Shown piece by piece: positions 8,376 to 15,885 of a stretch of 64,000 nt of DNA. How positions within the stretch are numbered: the stretch's first letter is position 1; every line of letters begins with the position of its first letter. Location of the stretch: positions 1-64,000 of the forward strand of contig NZ_VCRO01000001.1 in assembly GCF_006007885.1 (NCBI RefSeq). Direction: 5' to 3'. A model generated the notes under the pieces. That model did not search any database. It saw only the letters and a program-made list of their open reading frames with translations, and was not told where the DNA came from. This DNA is from Alteribacter natronophilus (lineage in GTDB: Bacteria > Bacillota > Bacilli > Bacillales > Salisediminibacteriaceae). Made by a program: the position numbers and the translations under genes.

Positions 8376-8690
8376 TACGAAAAAGCCTGTCTCATATCAT
8401 AACGCCGGTGAAAGGAGGCAGATATGATACGAAAAAGCCTGAATCGCATCATAACGCTGTTGAAAAGAAGAGATATGATACGAAAAAGCCTGAATCGCAT
8501 CAAAACGCTGTTGAAAGGAGGCAGATATGATACGAAAAGGCCGGAATCGCATCATAACGCTGTTGAAAAGAAGAGTTATGATAAGAAAAAGCCTGAATCG
8601 CATCATAACGCCGTTGAAAGGAATCAGATATGATACGAAAGGGCCCCAATCACATCATAACGCCGGTGAAAGAAAGAGGTTATGATGTAA
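8346..8690 (+). repeat. Tandem array of 51-52-bp units (about 6.6 copies)
   Basis: Units begin at 8346, 8398, 8450, 8501, 8553, 8604 and 8656 with CATAACGC or CAAAACGC; four spacings are 52 bp and two are 51 bp. The typical unit contains GTGAAAGGAGGCAGATATGA, then a GAAAAAGCC block and TGAATCGCAT. The first unit is the 3' end and stop codon of the GTPase gene, so the array probably arose by tandem duplication of that gene's tail. Units carry a ribosome-site-like AGGAGG plus ATG, which creates a 69-codon repetitive frame (8424-8633) that I do not regard as a gene. Sequence similarity links it to the array at 17.65-18.17 kb. Confidence 0.9.
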
Positions 8691-8767
8691 ATCTGCTCAA
8701 CTCCAAAAACCATATGCTGCTCTCCTGCCTAGTCTGAATCACAATAAACAGCTCTGTTTAAAGTTTG

Positions 8768-9142
8768 TCAGCGAGCGTTTTTCCCCTCTGTATTCAGAAG
8801 CATGACCTTTGTATATTCACCAGAGCACAAGCCTCGCAGCCTTAATTCATCTGTGTAGTCTGTAAAAGTAAGTCCGCGGATCAGATCAGGAAGGCGGTCG
8901 CTCAGGTCAGCCTCGATCTTCTGCACAAGATCATATACATCCGCCGGATCCATAAAGAACTCACGTGCGGCTTCCATAATGGGTGAATGATTCTGCAGCA
9001 GCTGGACGTAATGATTTTCGGATACTGCTTCATCTGCGAGAATGAGTTCCCGCTTTTCAACAAAACGGAAGATACTTCTCGCAGGTTCATCCAGACGTTC
9101 AATATATAGGGTACGGGCAAATTCCACTCGGGCCTGCTCCAT
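8768..9142 (-). CDS. Uncharacterised Zur-flanked protein
   Basis: A 124-residue soluble, acidic protein with predicted helices (ARTLYIERLDEPARSIFRFVEKREL and QKIEADLSDRLPDLI). I do not recognise a family. The ATG at 9142 is preceded by GGAGGAATAAGG; the frame also allows a GTG at 9160. It is divergent from the dCTP deaminase gene, and the shared 98-bp spacer holds one Zur box, so it is probably induced by zinc starvation. It carries only one Cys and few His residues, so it is not an obvious zinc binder itself. Confidence 0.65.
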   Translation of the reverse strand: MEQARVEFARTLYIERLDEPARSIFRFVEKRELILADEAVSENHYVQLLQNHSPIMEAAREFFMDPADVYDLVQKIEADLSDRLPDLIRGLTFTDYTDELRLRGLCSGEYTKVMLLNTEGKNAR

Positions 9143-9168
9143 CCTTATTCCTCCACTCACATTCAGAG

Positions 9169-9197
9169 TTTAAATCGTAACCGTTTCGATTTATAAT
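9169..9197 (+). promoter_or_regulatory. Promoter and Zur box between the divergent genes
   Basis: A Zur box covers 9172-9192 (AAATCGTAAC, one base, then GTTTCGATTT; three mismatches to consensus). It fills the spacer of a sigma-A promoter for the dCTP deaminase gene: TTTAAA at 9169-9174, 17 bp, TATAAT at 9192-9197. The geometry fits direct repression by zinc-loaded Zur. Confidence 0.7.
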
Positions 9198-9240
9198 GTA
9201 TTTAACCATATATTATTCAAACATGTAAAGGGGTATGTCG

Positions 9241-9798
9241 ATGATTTTATCCGACCGTACGATACGCAGCATGATCAGTAAGGGCACTCTCAAGGTTTCC
9301 GGACTCTCGGAAAGCCAGATCCAGCCCGCAAGCGTGGACTTGACCCTAGGGACTTCTTTTCGGAGGATGCATCCCCATCAGGTGAGCGTGATTTCCCTGG
9401 AGGAGCCGGTGGCAGAAGAAGTGTTTACAAGCGAACGGGTAATTATGCCTCCCCAGTCGTTTCTGCTTGCCACCACAAACGAAGTGATCGAACTGCCCGC
9501 AAATGTGAGCGCTTTTGTGGAAGGGAGGAGCAGTATCGGACGGATGGGGCTGTTTATCCAGAATGCAGGATGGGTGGACCCGGGTTTTAAAGGGGAAATC
9601 ACGCTGGAACTATTCAACGCCAACCACGTGCCGATTGAACTCCACTCAGGACGAAGGATCTGCCAGCTTGTGTTTGCAGAGATGGATCAGCCCGCGGTAA
9701 ACCCCTATGCCGGTAAATACCAGGGGCAGAAGGGCGCAACAGGGAGCCGAATCTATGAGGACGTGGAAAACCCGAGAATGAACCGTTTGACAAAGTAA
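9241..9798 (+). CDS. dcd: dCTP deaminase
   Basis: A 185-residue enzyme converting dCTP to dUTP (or directly to dUMP if bifunctional), feeding dTMP synthesis. Family features: the MILSD start, PASVDLTLG, the catalytic-site stretch EGRSSIGRMGL, GWVDPGFKGEITLEL with the catalytic Glu, and YQGQKGATGSR near the end. The second ATG (9241) matches the universal N-terminus and has AAAGGGG upstream. This enzyme class needs no zinc, unlike the dCMP deaminase (ComEB) of many Bacilli. Its Zur-box promoter therefore suggests a zinc-sparing replacement. Confidence 0.9.
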   Translation: MILSDRTIRSMISKGTLKVSGLSESQIQPASVDLTLGTSFRRMHPHQVSVISLEEPVAEEVFTSERVIMPPQSFLLATTNEVIELPANVSAFVEGRSSIGRMGLFIQNAGWVDPGFKGEITLELFNANHVPIELHSGRRICQLVFAEMDQPAVNPYAGKYQGQKGATGSRIYEDVENPRMNRLTK

Positions 9799-9845
9799 AT
9801 CGTATCGGTTACGATTTAACCTGTAAATCGAAATGATTACGATTA
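9797..9845 (+). promoter_or_regulatory. Two tandem Zur boxes
   Basis: Box 1 (9797-9817) starts AAATCGTA and ends GGTTACGATTT, overlapping the dcd stop codon. Box 2 (9825-9845) starts AAATCGAAAT and ends ATTACGATTA. Their centres are 28 bp apart and they precede the second GTPase and the alternative S14 gene. Confidence 0.8.
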
Positions 9846-9876
9846 ATTGCGTGTGAACAAACGGCAGGTGAATGCA

Positions 9877-10875
9877 ATGAATGAGCAGGACACAAAACGG
9901 ATCCCCGTCACGGTTCTGACCGGTTTTCTGGGAGCGGGGAAGACGACGCTTCTGAACCGCATTTTAAAAGACGAACAAGAGGAGCGGATCGCAGTCATCG
10001 TCAATGAGTTCGGTGATGCCGGGATCGATCAGCAGCTCGTGATCGGAGCTGATGAAAACATCCTTGAACTGAATAACGGCTGTATCTGCTGTAAAATACG
10101 CACCGACTTAATTGATACGCTTTACGGGCTTGCTGCGGCGGTTTATGAGCATGGGCATGAGCCAATTGACAGGGTGATTATTGAAACGACCGGACTTGCT
10201 GAACCTGCACCGGTCGCCCAGTCATTCTTTGTGGAAAAAGAGCTGTCGGAGCTTTACCATCTGGACACGTTTGTTACTGTGATCGACAGCTACCACTTTT
10301 TCAGGCAGCTGGAAATGCACGAGGAAGCGAGGAAACAGGTGGCTTTTGCCGATGTGTTTGTGGTAAATAAATCGCAGCTCGTTTCGGCTGAAGATCTCGA
10401 TCATGTAAAGAAGAGGCTCCGGGAGATGAACCCGGGTGCCCCTGCTTATGTGATGGATTGTGACGAGGCCGACCCTGCAGTGCTGATGAACCAGTTCACA
10501 TTTGACCTGAATGAGAAGCGTCTGCTCGATCCGGATGCCGGTGGTGGACACCATCATCACCATGGTACAACTGCCATTGTTCTCCGGTCCGATAATCCGG
10601 TGGACATGAAACGATTTGAACCGTGGTTTGAGGAGATCCTCGATGAAAAAGGGGAGCAGATGTACCGGTTCAAAGGAATTCTGTCGGTGGCCGGTTTCAA
10701 TCAGCGTCTCGTTTTCCAGGGTGTGCATATGCTGTTCGCCGGAAGAGCCGGCAGCAGGTGGGAGCCGGATGAACACAGGTCCAGTGAATTTGTCATTATA
10801 GGAAAGGATCTGGACCGTGACTGGTTCCAGTCCCGTTTTGAAGCATGCTGTATTACTGAAAGGAGGGTTGACTAA
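9877..10875 (+). CDS. COG0523 GTPase with His-rich loop
   Basis: A GTPase of about 332 residues. Walker A is GFLGAGKTT, the CxCC motif is GCICC, and the metal-binding spacer [10 protein letters not shown] lies between the G domain and the CobW_C domain. His stretches of this kind are typical of members that handle zinc. The start is the ATG at 9877, preceded by AGGTG; a TTG at 9847 would run into the Zur box. Two Zur boxes lie upstream, and the zinc-free S14 gene starts one base after its stop codon, so the two form an operon. Confidence 0.88.
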   Translation: MNEQDTKRIPVTVLTGFLGAGKTTLLNRILKDEQEERIAVIVNEFGDAGIDQQLVIGADENILELNNGCICCKIRTDLIDTLYGLAAAVYEHGHEPIDRVIIETTGLAEPAPVAQSFFVEKELSELYHLDTFVTVIDSYHFFRQLEMHEEARKQVAFADVFVVNKSQLVSAEDLDHVKKRLREMNPGAPAYVMDCDEADPAVLMNQFTFDLNEKRLLDPDAGGGHHHHHGTTAIVLRSDNPVDMKRFEPWFEEILDEKGEQMYRFKGILSVAGFNQRLVFQGVHMLFAGRAGSRWEPDEHRSSEFVIIGKDLDRDWFQSRFEACCITERRVD

Positions 10876-11145
10876 ATGGCGAAAAAATCCATGGTGGCAC
10901 GCCAGAAAAAGCGCGAGCGTCTCGTTGCCCAGTACGCTGAAAAGCGACGTGAACTGAAGGAAAAAGGCGACTACGCAGCACTTGCGAAGCTGCCGAGAAA
11001 TTCGTCACCTACGCGTCTCAATAACCGGTGCATGGTGACAGGAAGGCCGCGCGGATATATGCGCAAGTTTGAGCTTTCCCGGATCAAATTCCGCGAACTC
11101 GCCCACAAAGGGCAGGTTCCCGGTGTGAAAAAATCAAGCTGGTAA
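10876..11145 (+). CDS. rpsN: Zinc-independent ribosomal protein S14 paralogue
   Basis: An 89-residue small-subunit ribosomal protein. The C-terminal S14 signature is clear ([27 protein letters not shown] and the end GVKKSSW). It lacks the two CxxC pairs of the zinc-ribbon form and is longer, so it is the C-minus type (YhzA/RpsN2 of B. subtilis) that replaces zinc S14 when zinc is scarce. It is directly behind a Zur-controlled GTPase gene and ends at a terminator. Confidence 0.93.
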   Translation: MAKKSMVARQKKRERLVAQYAEKRRELKEKGDYAALAKLPRNSSPTRLNNRCMVTGRPRGYMRKFELSRIKFRELAHKGQVPGVKKSSW

Positions 11146-11218
11146 ACCAGTGTTGTTTTACGTGCGCAGGCTCCAGAGCAAGTGTAAGTTTTATTTACCA
11201 ATCCCCCTATATATACGA

Positions 11219-11249
11219 GGTGTCCAATACAGGAATTGGGCACCTTTTT
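11219..11249 (+). terminator. Terminator after rpsN
   Basis: GGTGTCCAAT (11219-11228) pairs with ATTGGGCACC (11235-11244), followed by TTTTT. Confidence 0.85.
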
Positions 11250-11281
11250 GTTCTATGATCATTCTTTTCAGGAGGGATACA

Positions 11282-11698
11282 ATGCTTGATGATCTTTACA
11301 GACAGCTGATTATGGAACACTCCCGAACAAAGCGGAATCACCGGGAGATTGACAACGGAACACATATTCACTATAAAAACCCCACCTGTGGTGATGTAAT
11401 GACACTTTACTGGAAGTGGGGCCCGGATGGAATACTGGAAGACGTGAGCTTCGTTGGGGAAGGGTGCAGTATTTCCATGGCATCCTGCTCCATGATGACG
11501 GAAATGGTGAAAGGGCGGAGTCTGGAGGAAGTAAAGGCAATGCGGGGAGCTATGGAGAAGCTGATCCGGGAAGGAAAGGAGCCGGGGGAAATAGACCTTG
11601 GTGACGCCCTGTCACTAGCAGGCGTACACCGGCTCAGGGCACGTCACAATTGTGCACTGATGCCGTGGCAGGCGCTGGACAGAGCGTTCCTTAAGTAG
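11282..11698 (+). CDS. SufU/IscU-like iron-sulfur assembly protein
   Basis: A 138-residue NifU_N-fold protein. The three Cys and one Asp that bind zinc in SufU are present: NPTCGD, EGCSISMASCS and HNCALMPW. In Bacilli SufU is a zinc-dependent sulfur acceptor for the SufS desulfurase. The ATG at 11282 has AGGAGGGATACA before it; the longer open frame upstream runs through the rpsN terminator and is not coding. It stands apart from any suf operon and sits in a zinc-limitation region, so it may be a specialised paralogue. No Zur box was seen directly before it. Confidence 0.82.
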   Translation: MLDDLYRQLIMEHSRTKRNHREIDNGTHIHYKNPTCGDVMTLYWKWGPDGILEDVSFVGEGCSISMASCSMMTEMVKGRSLEEVKAMRGAMEKLIREGKEPGEIDLGDALSLAGVHRLRARHNCALMPWQALDRAFLK

Positions 11699-11792
11699 GG
11701 GGTCCGCAGATAAACCCGGGTTCATCGTATATATCAGATCATTTTCAAATAAAGAAGAAATTCCGCAGGAAAGACGAGAGGATGGATGACAA

Positions 11793-12983
11793 ATGGAAAA
11801 AATACCGGTAACGGTACTGAGCGGTTATCTGGGCGCAGGGAAAACAACGATGCTTAATCATCTTCTTCAGAATAGAGAAGGCATCCGGATTGCAGTAATT
11901 GTTAATGACATGAGTGAAGTGAATGTGGATGCCGAACTTGTTGAGAAAGGGGGCTTCAAACGGACAGAAGAGAAGCTTGTGGAAATGTCCAACGGCTGCA
12001 TCTGCTGCACCCTGCGTGAAGATCTGCTCGTGGAGGTGGAGGCACTGGCGAAGCAGGGGGACATCGATCACATTGTCATTGAATCGACCGGCATCAGTGA
12101 GCCGGTTCCTGTGGCCCAGACCTTTTCCTATATCGATGAGGAAACCGGCATTGACCTGACCCGTTTCTGCTATATCAACAACATGGTCACGGTGGTGGAT
12201 GCTTACCGCTTCTGGCACGATTACGAATCAGGAGATACCCTTCTTGACCGAGGCGAGGCTCTTGGCGAGGACGACAGGCGCGAGGTGGTGGATCTGCTGA
12301 TTGACCAGATTGAATTCTGCAACGTTCTTGTAATCAACAAGACGGATATGGTAGAACCTGAGCAGCTCCGTGAACTTGAGGGGGTTCTCAGAAAGCTGCA
12401 GCCGGAAGCGGAAGTTATCCGGACAAATTATGGGGAAGTAACGGCATCGGATATTCTGAACAGCCGCCGCTTTGACTTTGAGAAAGCAAGTCAGTCCGCA
12501 GGGTGGATTAAAGAGCTGGAAGCACCTGAACATACTCCGGAAACTGAGGAATACGGCATCTCAAGTTTTGTCTACCGCAGAAGACTGCCGTTTCATTCGG
12601 GAAGATTCGCTTCCTGGCTAAGCACCTTACCAAAGGCCATCGTTCGGGCCAAGGGCGTAGTCTGGTGTGCTACACACAACCAGTACGCTCTTATGCTGTC
12701 ACAGGCAGGTCCGTCAGTGTCCCTGAACCCCGTGGCTTACTGGATCGGTGCACTGAGTGAGGATGAACAGGTGAAGTATGTGCAGGCAAGTGAGCAGCTC
12801 CAAAAAGAGTGGGATCCGGAATTCGGCGACAGGAAAACAGAGCTGGTGGTGATCGGTGTGGATCTGGACCAGAGCGCCGTGGAAAAAGAGCTGGACCAGT
12901 GTCTTTTAACGCCTGAAGAATTTGATTCCGACTGGATGGAACTCCCGAACCCATTTGGAAAAGTGACAGCTGCCCAGCAGTAG
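11793..12983 (+). CDS. YciC/ZagA-type zinc metallochaperone GTPase
   Basis: A 396-residue COG0523 GTPase, very close in length and layout to B. subtilis YciC (ZagA): Walker A GYLGAGKTT, CxCC as GCICCTLRED, ESTGISEPVPVAQTF, base motif NKTDM, then a long CobW_C domain (VWCATHNQYALMLSQAGPS). It is the third GTPase of this family within 5.6 kb. The ATG at 11793 is preceded by GAGAGGATGGATGACAA. I see no good Zur box in the 94 bp upstream, so regulation may differ from the other two. Confidence 0.87.
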   Translation: MEKIPVTVLSGYLGAGKTTMLNHLLQNREGIRIAVIVNDMSEVNVDAELVEKGGFKRTEEKLVEMSNGCICCTLREDLLVEVEALAKQGDIDHIVIESTGISEPVPVAQTFSYIDEETGIDLTRFCYINNMVTVVDAYRFWHDYESGDTLLDRGEALGEDDRREVVDLLIDQIEFCNVLVINKTDMVEPEQLRELEGVLRKLQPEAEVIRTNYGEVTASDILNSRRFDFEKASQSAGWIKELEAPEHTPETEEYGISSFVYRRRLPFHSGRFASWLSTLPKAIVRAKGVVWCATHNQYALMLSQAGPSVSLNPVAYWIGALSEDEQVKYVQASEQLQKEWDPEFGDRKTELVVIGVDLDQSAVEKELDQCLLTPEEFDSDWMELPNPFGKVTAAQQ

Positions 12984-12987
12984 AGAG

Positions 12988-13004
12988 ACAGTGGAACTGT
13001 TTTT
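12988..13004 (+). terminator. Small terminator after the ZagA-like gene
   Basis: ACAGT (12988-12992) and ACTGT (12996-13000) form a short stem followed by a U run. Confidence 0.4.
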
Positions 13005-13150
13005 ACAGGTTAATCCCAGCAGACAGAAGCAGAACTTTCAGGTATTAAAAACAGGGCAATTATTAAAAAACGGGTTAATGTCCCTCTTCCGCAATTGACC
13101 CTCCGGGCGTATAGATATAGTGAATCTTCATCATTCCGGAGGTGAAGGAA

Positions 13151-13237
13151 ATGTCACACGTAGGACATGGCGGTTTTGCGTTTATCGTCGTTATTTTCGT
13201 GCTGCTGGTCATCATCGGCTGCGCTTGCGCGTACTAG
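13151..13237 (+). CDS. YjcZ-family sporulation peptide
   Basis: A 28-residue single-pass membrane peptide. It has a GHGGFAF start, a valine/isoleucine-rich membrane helix and a short GCACAY end, the hallmark of the YjcZ/YvrJ-like small sporulation proteins of Bacilli. A strong ribosome site GGAGGTGAAGGA precedes the ATG at 13151. Too small for routine gene calling, but the composition and spacing are convincing. Its function in spores is unknown. Confidence 0.8.
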   Translation: MSHVGHGGFAFIVVIFVLLVIIGCACAY

Positions 13238-13259
13238 GAGTCGACTGCGGATAAAGCTG

Positions 13260-13288
13260 AAGGAAGGTGCCGGGGGCACCTTCCTTCT
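13260..13288. terminator. Bidirectional terminator
   Basis: AAGGAAGGTGCC (13260-13271) pairs with GGCACCTTCCTT (13275-13286) between the convergent YjcZ-type and glutaredoxin-like genes. Confidence 0.75.
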
Positions 13289-13542
13289 TACATTAGAATA
13301 ATATTTCGGTACGTATAGTATGTTTCATCGCGGTAAAAAAGCGGCATCCCCTCACTTCTTGACTCCGGAGGAATTTGTCTGAGCAGCTGGGGTTCTTCAA
13401 ATACGGTGACGGCTGTAAACGGAATTCCCCTGTTTCGCAGGTGCTGCATGGCGTGTTCGCATTTATGGCACCCGGGCAGTACGATGAGCGTCTCTTCGGG
13501 AACCCCGTGAACATCCATTCCAGGCGGCTGATGACTGGACAA
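13288..13542 (-). CDS. Glutaredoxin-like protein
   Basis: About 84 residues with a thioredoxin fold. The redox motif is LPGCHKCEHAMQHL, followed by GIPFTAVTVFE and the cis-Pro region EGMPLFYRDE, matching small glutaredoxin/NrdH-like proteins. The start is uncertain: a TTG at 13542 has AGAGGGG at a good distance, an ATG at 13518 has no ribosome site, and the frame stays open to a GTG at 13590. No nrd genes are nearby. Confidence 0.68.
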   Translation of the reverse strand: MSSHQPPGMDVHGVPEETLIVLPGCHKCEHAMQHLRNRGIPFTAVTVFEEPQLLRQIPPESRSEGMPLFYRDETYYTYRNIILM

Positions 13543-13670
13543 GCTGACACCCCTCTCAGTAATGTGCAGACCACTTATCGCAGTGAACACCCGTAATCGG
13601 GCATTATTTGATTTTATGTACAGGAAATTAGTTTAGAACTAATAAGAGAGGCGAATTTTCTGAAAAAACA

Positions 13671-13722
13671 TTGACGGAAGCAGAAGCATAGACTAAAATG
13701 AAATTGATAATCGTTATCAATT
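13671..13722 (+). promoter_or_regulatory. Promoter with Fur box before the methyltransferase gene
   Basis: TTGACG (13671-13676), 17 bp, TAAAAT (13694-13699). Immediately downstream, TGATAATCGTTATCA at 13705-13719 matches the Fur 7-1-7 consensus at all but one position. Confidence 0.78.
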
Positions 13723-13759
13723 AACGCCGGTGAACGCCGGCTTTATTTTTGAAACGTGT

Positions 13760-13774
13760 TGAGAATGATTTTCA
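13760..13774 (+). promoter_or_regulatory. Second Fur box before the methyltransferase gene
   Basis: TGAGAATGATTTTCA matches the Fur consensus TGATAATNATTATCA with two differences and lies just before the ribosome site. Confidence 0.65.
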
Positions 13775-13791
13775 TTTAGGAGGGAAATGAG

Positions 13792-14595
13792 ATGAATGAA
13801 GGGATGCTTGCTAAAGTCTGGGAAAAAAGTGCGCTCTACTACGACGTGGGAATGATTCGCCGGTCTCAGGCGGAATGGGATGAAGCGCTGATGCAGCTGA
13901 TTACGTCTTCAGGCGGTCTGGCGCTGGATCTTGGAACCGGGGATGGAAAGTGGGCGTTTGCCCTCGAGAGGATCGGGTACGACACGATCAGTCTCGATTC
14001 CTCTGAAACACGGATAAAAAAAGCAGATCGTCTGCGGTCACTTAAGAAAAGCCGCTGTGAATTTGCAGTTGGCGATGAAAAGAATCCGCCATTCAGTGAG
14101 CAGACGTTCAATGTTGTAACCACCAGGCTGCCATTCTGGGAGTGGGCGGATGCATCTGAATTTCTCCTCCGAATCCGGGAACAGTTAAAAGACAGGGGCA
14201 CATTTCTCAGTCTCGAGGAAACCTCTTCAAAAGGGAATCTCAGAGTTGATCTGAGCCGGGCGCTCCTTGAATGTGCCGGGTTTAAAAAGACGGTCTGCCG
14301 GGAGGTCATTCGCCGCACACGGTACCGTTTCGAAGATCTGGCTGCAATGATGCAGAAAAACAGGAACGAGCTGGCTCTGTCTTATCACCGGTTTGCCGGA
14401 AGAACATACAGCTGTGCTGAGATGAACGACCTTTTTCGTGAACTCGGGCTCGATCAGTGGCATGTGTCAGAGGAGGAGGGGATCCGTTACTTCGAGAAAA
14501 GAACACCGTACATGGCTGTAGCCGGTTACAAGGAGGAAGAAATAAATCTGAGAAACTTTGAAAAACCCGTTGACAATGATTCTCATTTACAATAA
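13792..14595 (+). CDS. SAM-dependent class I methyltransferase, Fur-controlled
   Basis: A 267-residue cytoplasmic enzyme. The SAM-binding motif I is LALDLGTGDGKWAFAL (about residues 42-57), motif II SLDSSETRI follows, and PFWEWADASEF fits the post-motif region. The substrate is unknown. AGGAGGGAAATGAG precedes the ATG. Two Fur boxes lie upstream, and the promoter of the iron transporter overlaps the last codons of this gene. It may modify a siderophore or be an iron-sparing enzyme; nothing in the sequence decides this. Confidence 0.8.
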   Translation: MNEGMLAKVWEKSALYYDVGMIRRSQAEWDEALMQLITSSGGLALDLGTGDGKWAFALERIGYDTISLDSSETRIKKADRLRSLKKSRCEFAVGDEKNPPFSEQTFNVVTTRLPFWEWADASEFLLRIREQLKDRGTFLSLEETSSKGNLRVDLSRALLECAGFKKTVCREVIRRTRYRFEDLAAMMQKNRNELALSYHRFAGRTYSCAEMNDLFRELGLDQWHVSEEEGIRYFEKRTPYMAVAGYKEEEINLRNFEKPVDNDSHLQ

Positions 14596-14599
14596 ACTA
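14571..14599 (+). promoter_or_regulatory. Promoter with Fur box for the ferric iron transporter
   Basis: TTGACA (14571-14576), 17 bp, TAAACT (14594-14599). TGACAATGATTCTCA at 14572-14586 overlaps the -35. The whole promoter lies in the last codons of the methyltransferase gene. Confidence 0.75.
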
Positions 14600-14617
14600 A
14601 GAATCGTGCCAGAGATT

Positions 14618-14632
14618 GATAATCATTCTCAA
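14618..14632 (+). promoter_or_regulatory. Fur box downstream of the transporter promoter
   Basis: TGATAATCATTCTCA matches the Fur consensus with one or two differences; it lies about 20 bp after the -10. Confidence 0.72.
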
Positions 14633-14691
14633 TACATAACAGCAGATTATCAATAACGGCAGAACTCACAAACAGAAGGGACAGATTACTT

Positions 14692-15810
14692 ATGAAAAAG
14701 TACACTAAACTTTTCAGTTTACCGGTGCTCGCGCTTGGCTTGCTTGCTGCCGGATGTGGTGCTGATGACGAGGGCGGGGAGACTGCCGATAACGGTGCCG
14801 ATACGGATACAGATACAGAAGAGCAGGACGATACAGACGAAGAGGCAGCCGAGCTTGACGGTGAACTCGTAGTCTACTCTGCTCGTAACGAGCAGTTTGT
14901 GCAGGCTCTTCTTGATAAATTCGAAGACGAAACAGGCGTTGAGGTTCGTGCCCTTCACGGTGCCGATCCCCTGCAGCTTGTAGAGGAACAGGCAAACGTC
15001 CAGGCTGATGTTTTCATTTCAAATGACATTGGCGGACTTGAGTACCTGAACCAGGAAGGACTGCTTGAAGGCGGCGACTATGAAAACGCTGACTCGATCG
15101 AAGAGCAGTACCGGGCTGATAACAACGAATGGATTGCGCTTTCCACTCGTGCCCGCGGCTTTATCTACAACAAAGACATGGTTTCTGAAGACGAAGTGCC
15201 TTCCAGCATGGAAGATCTTTTTGACGAAGAGTGGGCTGACGTACCGAACGGGTACGCCATTACACGCGGCGGTAACGGCGGTATGATCGGAAACGTTTCC
15301 GCACTTCGTTACGAGTGGGGCGACGAGCGCACGCAGGAATGGGTAGAGGCAATCCGTGACAACGCTGCCGGAATCTTTGAAGGCCACGGCGATATCCGCC
15401 GCGCAGTTGGTGCCGGTGAGCACGCGTTTGGTCTTGTGAACAACTACTACTACCACCAGCAGCTTGAAGAGCCGAACGACAATAACGTCGGTTTTGTCTA
15501 CGCAGACCAGGGCGAAGGCGAGATGGGTGCCATTGCCAACGCAGCCGGCGTAAGTAAAGTAAGCGGCGGACCGAACAGTGAAAATGCAGATGCGTTTATG
15601 GAATGGGTGCTTGAGGAAGAGAACCAGCTTGCCTTTGTCGGTGAATCTCTCGAAGTACCGATCAACCCTGAACTTGAGCCTCCATTTGAGGATGCTGTAC
15701 GTGTAACGGAGCTGAACTTCCAGGATATGCCGCTCCATGAGCTTGGCAACTACTTTGAAGATACTACGCGTCTCATTGAAGATGCAGGACTGGATCTCGA
15801 TCTGAGATAA
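14692..15810 (+). CDS. Ferric iron ABC transporter substrate-binding lipoprotein
   Basis: A 372-residue extracytoplasmic binding protein of the FbpA/FutA class. The lipobox is LAAGC at about residue 19-23, followed by an extremely acidic Asp/Glu/Thr linker to about residue 57. The mature domain begins GELVVYSARNEQFVQALL and contains TRARGFIYNKDMV and VNNYYYHQQLEE, whose tyrosines match the usual Fe3+ ligands. It is preceded by two Fur boxes and followed by the permease gene. Confidence 0.9.
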   Translation: MKKYTKLFSLPVLALGLLAAGCGADDEGGETADNGADTDTDTEEQDDTDEEAAELDGELVVYSARNEQFVQALLDKFEDETGVEVRALHGADPLQLVEEQANVQADVFISNDIGGLEYLNQEGLLEGGDYENADSIEEQYRADNNEWIALSTRARGFIYNKDMVSEDEVPSSMEDLFDEEWADVPNGYAITRGGNGGMIGNVSALRYEWGDERTQEWVEAIRDNAAGIFEGHGDIRRAVGAGEHAFGLVNNYYYHQQLEEPNDNNVGFVYADQGEGEMGAIANAAGVSKVSGGPNSENADAFMEWVLEEENQLAFVGESLEVPINPELEPPFEDAVRVTELNFQDMPLHELGNYFEDTTRLIEDAGLDLDLR

Positions 15811-15885
15811 CAATCATTTGGACGTTCCCCCCGTATTAATGATATACTTTCAAAAGATACAGCCAGTCTAAGGGAGAAGAGCAGG

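Noticed and set aside
8424-8633. 69-codon repetitive open frame in the 8.35-kb array
   Set aside because: It arises from the repeat itself, switches reading frame meaning between units and looks unlike a folded protein.
11150-11281. N-terminal extension of the SufU-like protein
   Set aside because: The region contains the rpsN terminator and the ATG at 11282 has an ideal ribosome site.
11699-11792. Zur box before the ZagA-like gene
   Set aside because: ATCGTATATATCAGAT is too far from the consensus to support.
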